The notes beneath the pieces are model-generated. The model did no database searches. It was not told the origin of the DNA and was given only the letters and a program-made list of their open reading frames with translations. Position numbers and translations under genes: made by a program. Positions 21,796 to 21,838 of a DNA stretch of 21,838 nucleotides are shown one piece after another; the stretch's first letter is position 1, and each line of letters opens with the position of its first letter. The DNA comes from Clostridia bacterium. GTDB taxonomy: Bacteria; Bacillota_A; Clostridia; Christensenellales; Aristaeellaceae. The stretch covers positions 1 to 21,838 of the forward strand of contig JAFQIF010000120.1 of the NCBI GenBank assembly GCA_017397695.1, written 5' to 3'.

Positions 21796-21838
21796 ATGCG
21801 CGAAGCGCCAGATAAGCAAGAATCAAACAGGAGCCGAA

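Noticed and set aside
1..21838. CRISPR arrays, tRNAs, insertion sequences, phage or toxin-antitoxin genes
   Set aside because: I saw no regularly spaced direct repeats, cloverleaf-like sequence, transposase or integrase motifs, or small paired ORFs of that kind. The repeats present are palindromic and dispersed.

Overview
The window looks like chromosomal DNA of an anaerobic, fairly GC-rich Clostridia-type Firmicute, perhaps a gut lineage near Christensenellales or Oscillospirales. The evidence is strong AGGAGG-type ribosome sites, sigma-A promoters, an IscR-like/NifS/NifU-type Fe-S operon, PTS sugar uptake and an exported flavin reductase. No 16S or 23S gene is inside, so taxonomy is inference. 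I see no tRNA, CRISPR array, transposase or phage gene.

Layout, left to right. (1) Positions 1-120 hold a consensus promoter and BoxA-like leader firing leftward out of the window, very probably an rRNA operon promoter. (2) A secreted protein with six ~29-residue glycine repeats and a Pro-rich tail (299-1633, +). (3) An Fe-S cluster operon on the minus strand: Rrf2/IscR-like regulator, cysteine desulfurase, IscU/NifU scaffold. (4) A pyridoxal/pyridoxamine kinase, a phosphodiester glycosidase (NAGPA domain) and a glycogen branching enzyme, all minus strand. The branching enzyme resembles eukaryotic enzymes and carries a lysine/alanine/proline tail like that of histone H1. (5) Divergent from it, a DUF1680/GH127-like protein whose active site looks partly lost (8613-10463, +). 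(6) A two-component system, response regulator plus PAS-containing histidine kinase (10629-13198, +). (7) A Gfo/Idh/MocA oxidoreductase (minus). (8) A PTS pair on the minus strand: IIA (crr-like), then GlcNAc/glucose-type IICB. (9) CutC-family protein and a PfkB sugar kinase (minus). (10) YbaK-type Cys-tRNA(Pro) deacylase (+) and an exported FMN/FAD fumarate-reductase-like enzyme (+).

How it fits together: the Fe-S genes form a self-contained, probably auto-regulated unit, with the PLP-dependent desulfurase lying near a B6-vitamer kinase. The PTS, PfkB kinase, branching enzyme, glycosidase and oxidoreductase point to sugar uptake, sugar-acid use and glucan storage. The flavin reductase at the right end suggests respiration with an external organic acceptor.

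Most intergenic regions have clear signals: nearly ideal 17-bp-spaced promoters before most transcription units, intrinsic terminators after many, and a family of GC-rich palindromic repeats. One ~77-bp repeat occurs at both 2222-2299 and 21720-21795. The most unusual items are the histone-like tail on the branching enzyme, the degenerate GH127-like protein opposite it, the repeat protein at the left end, and the dispersed palindromes.
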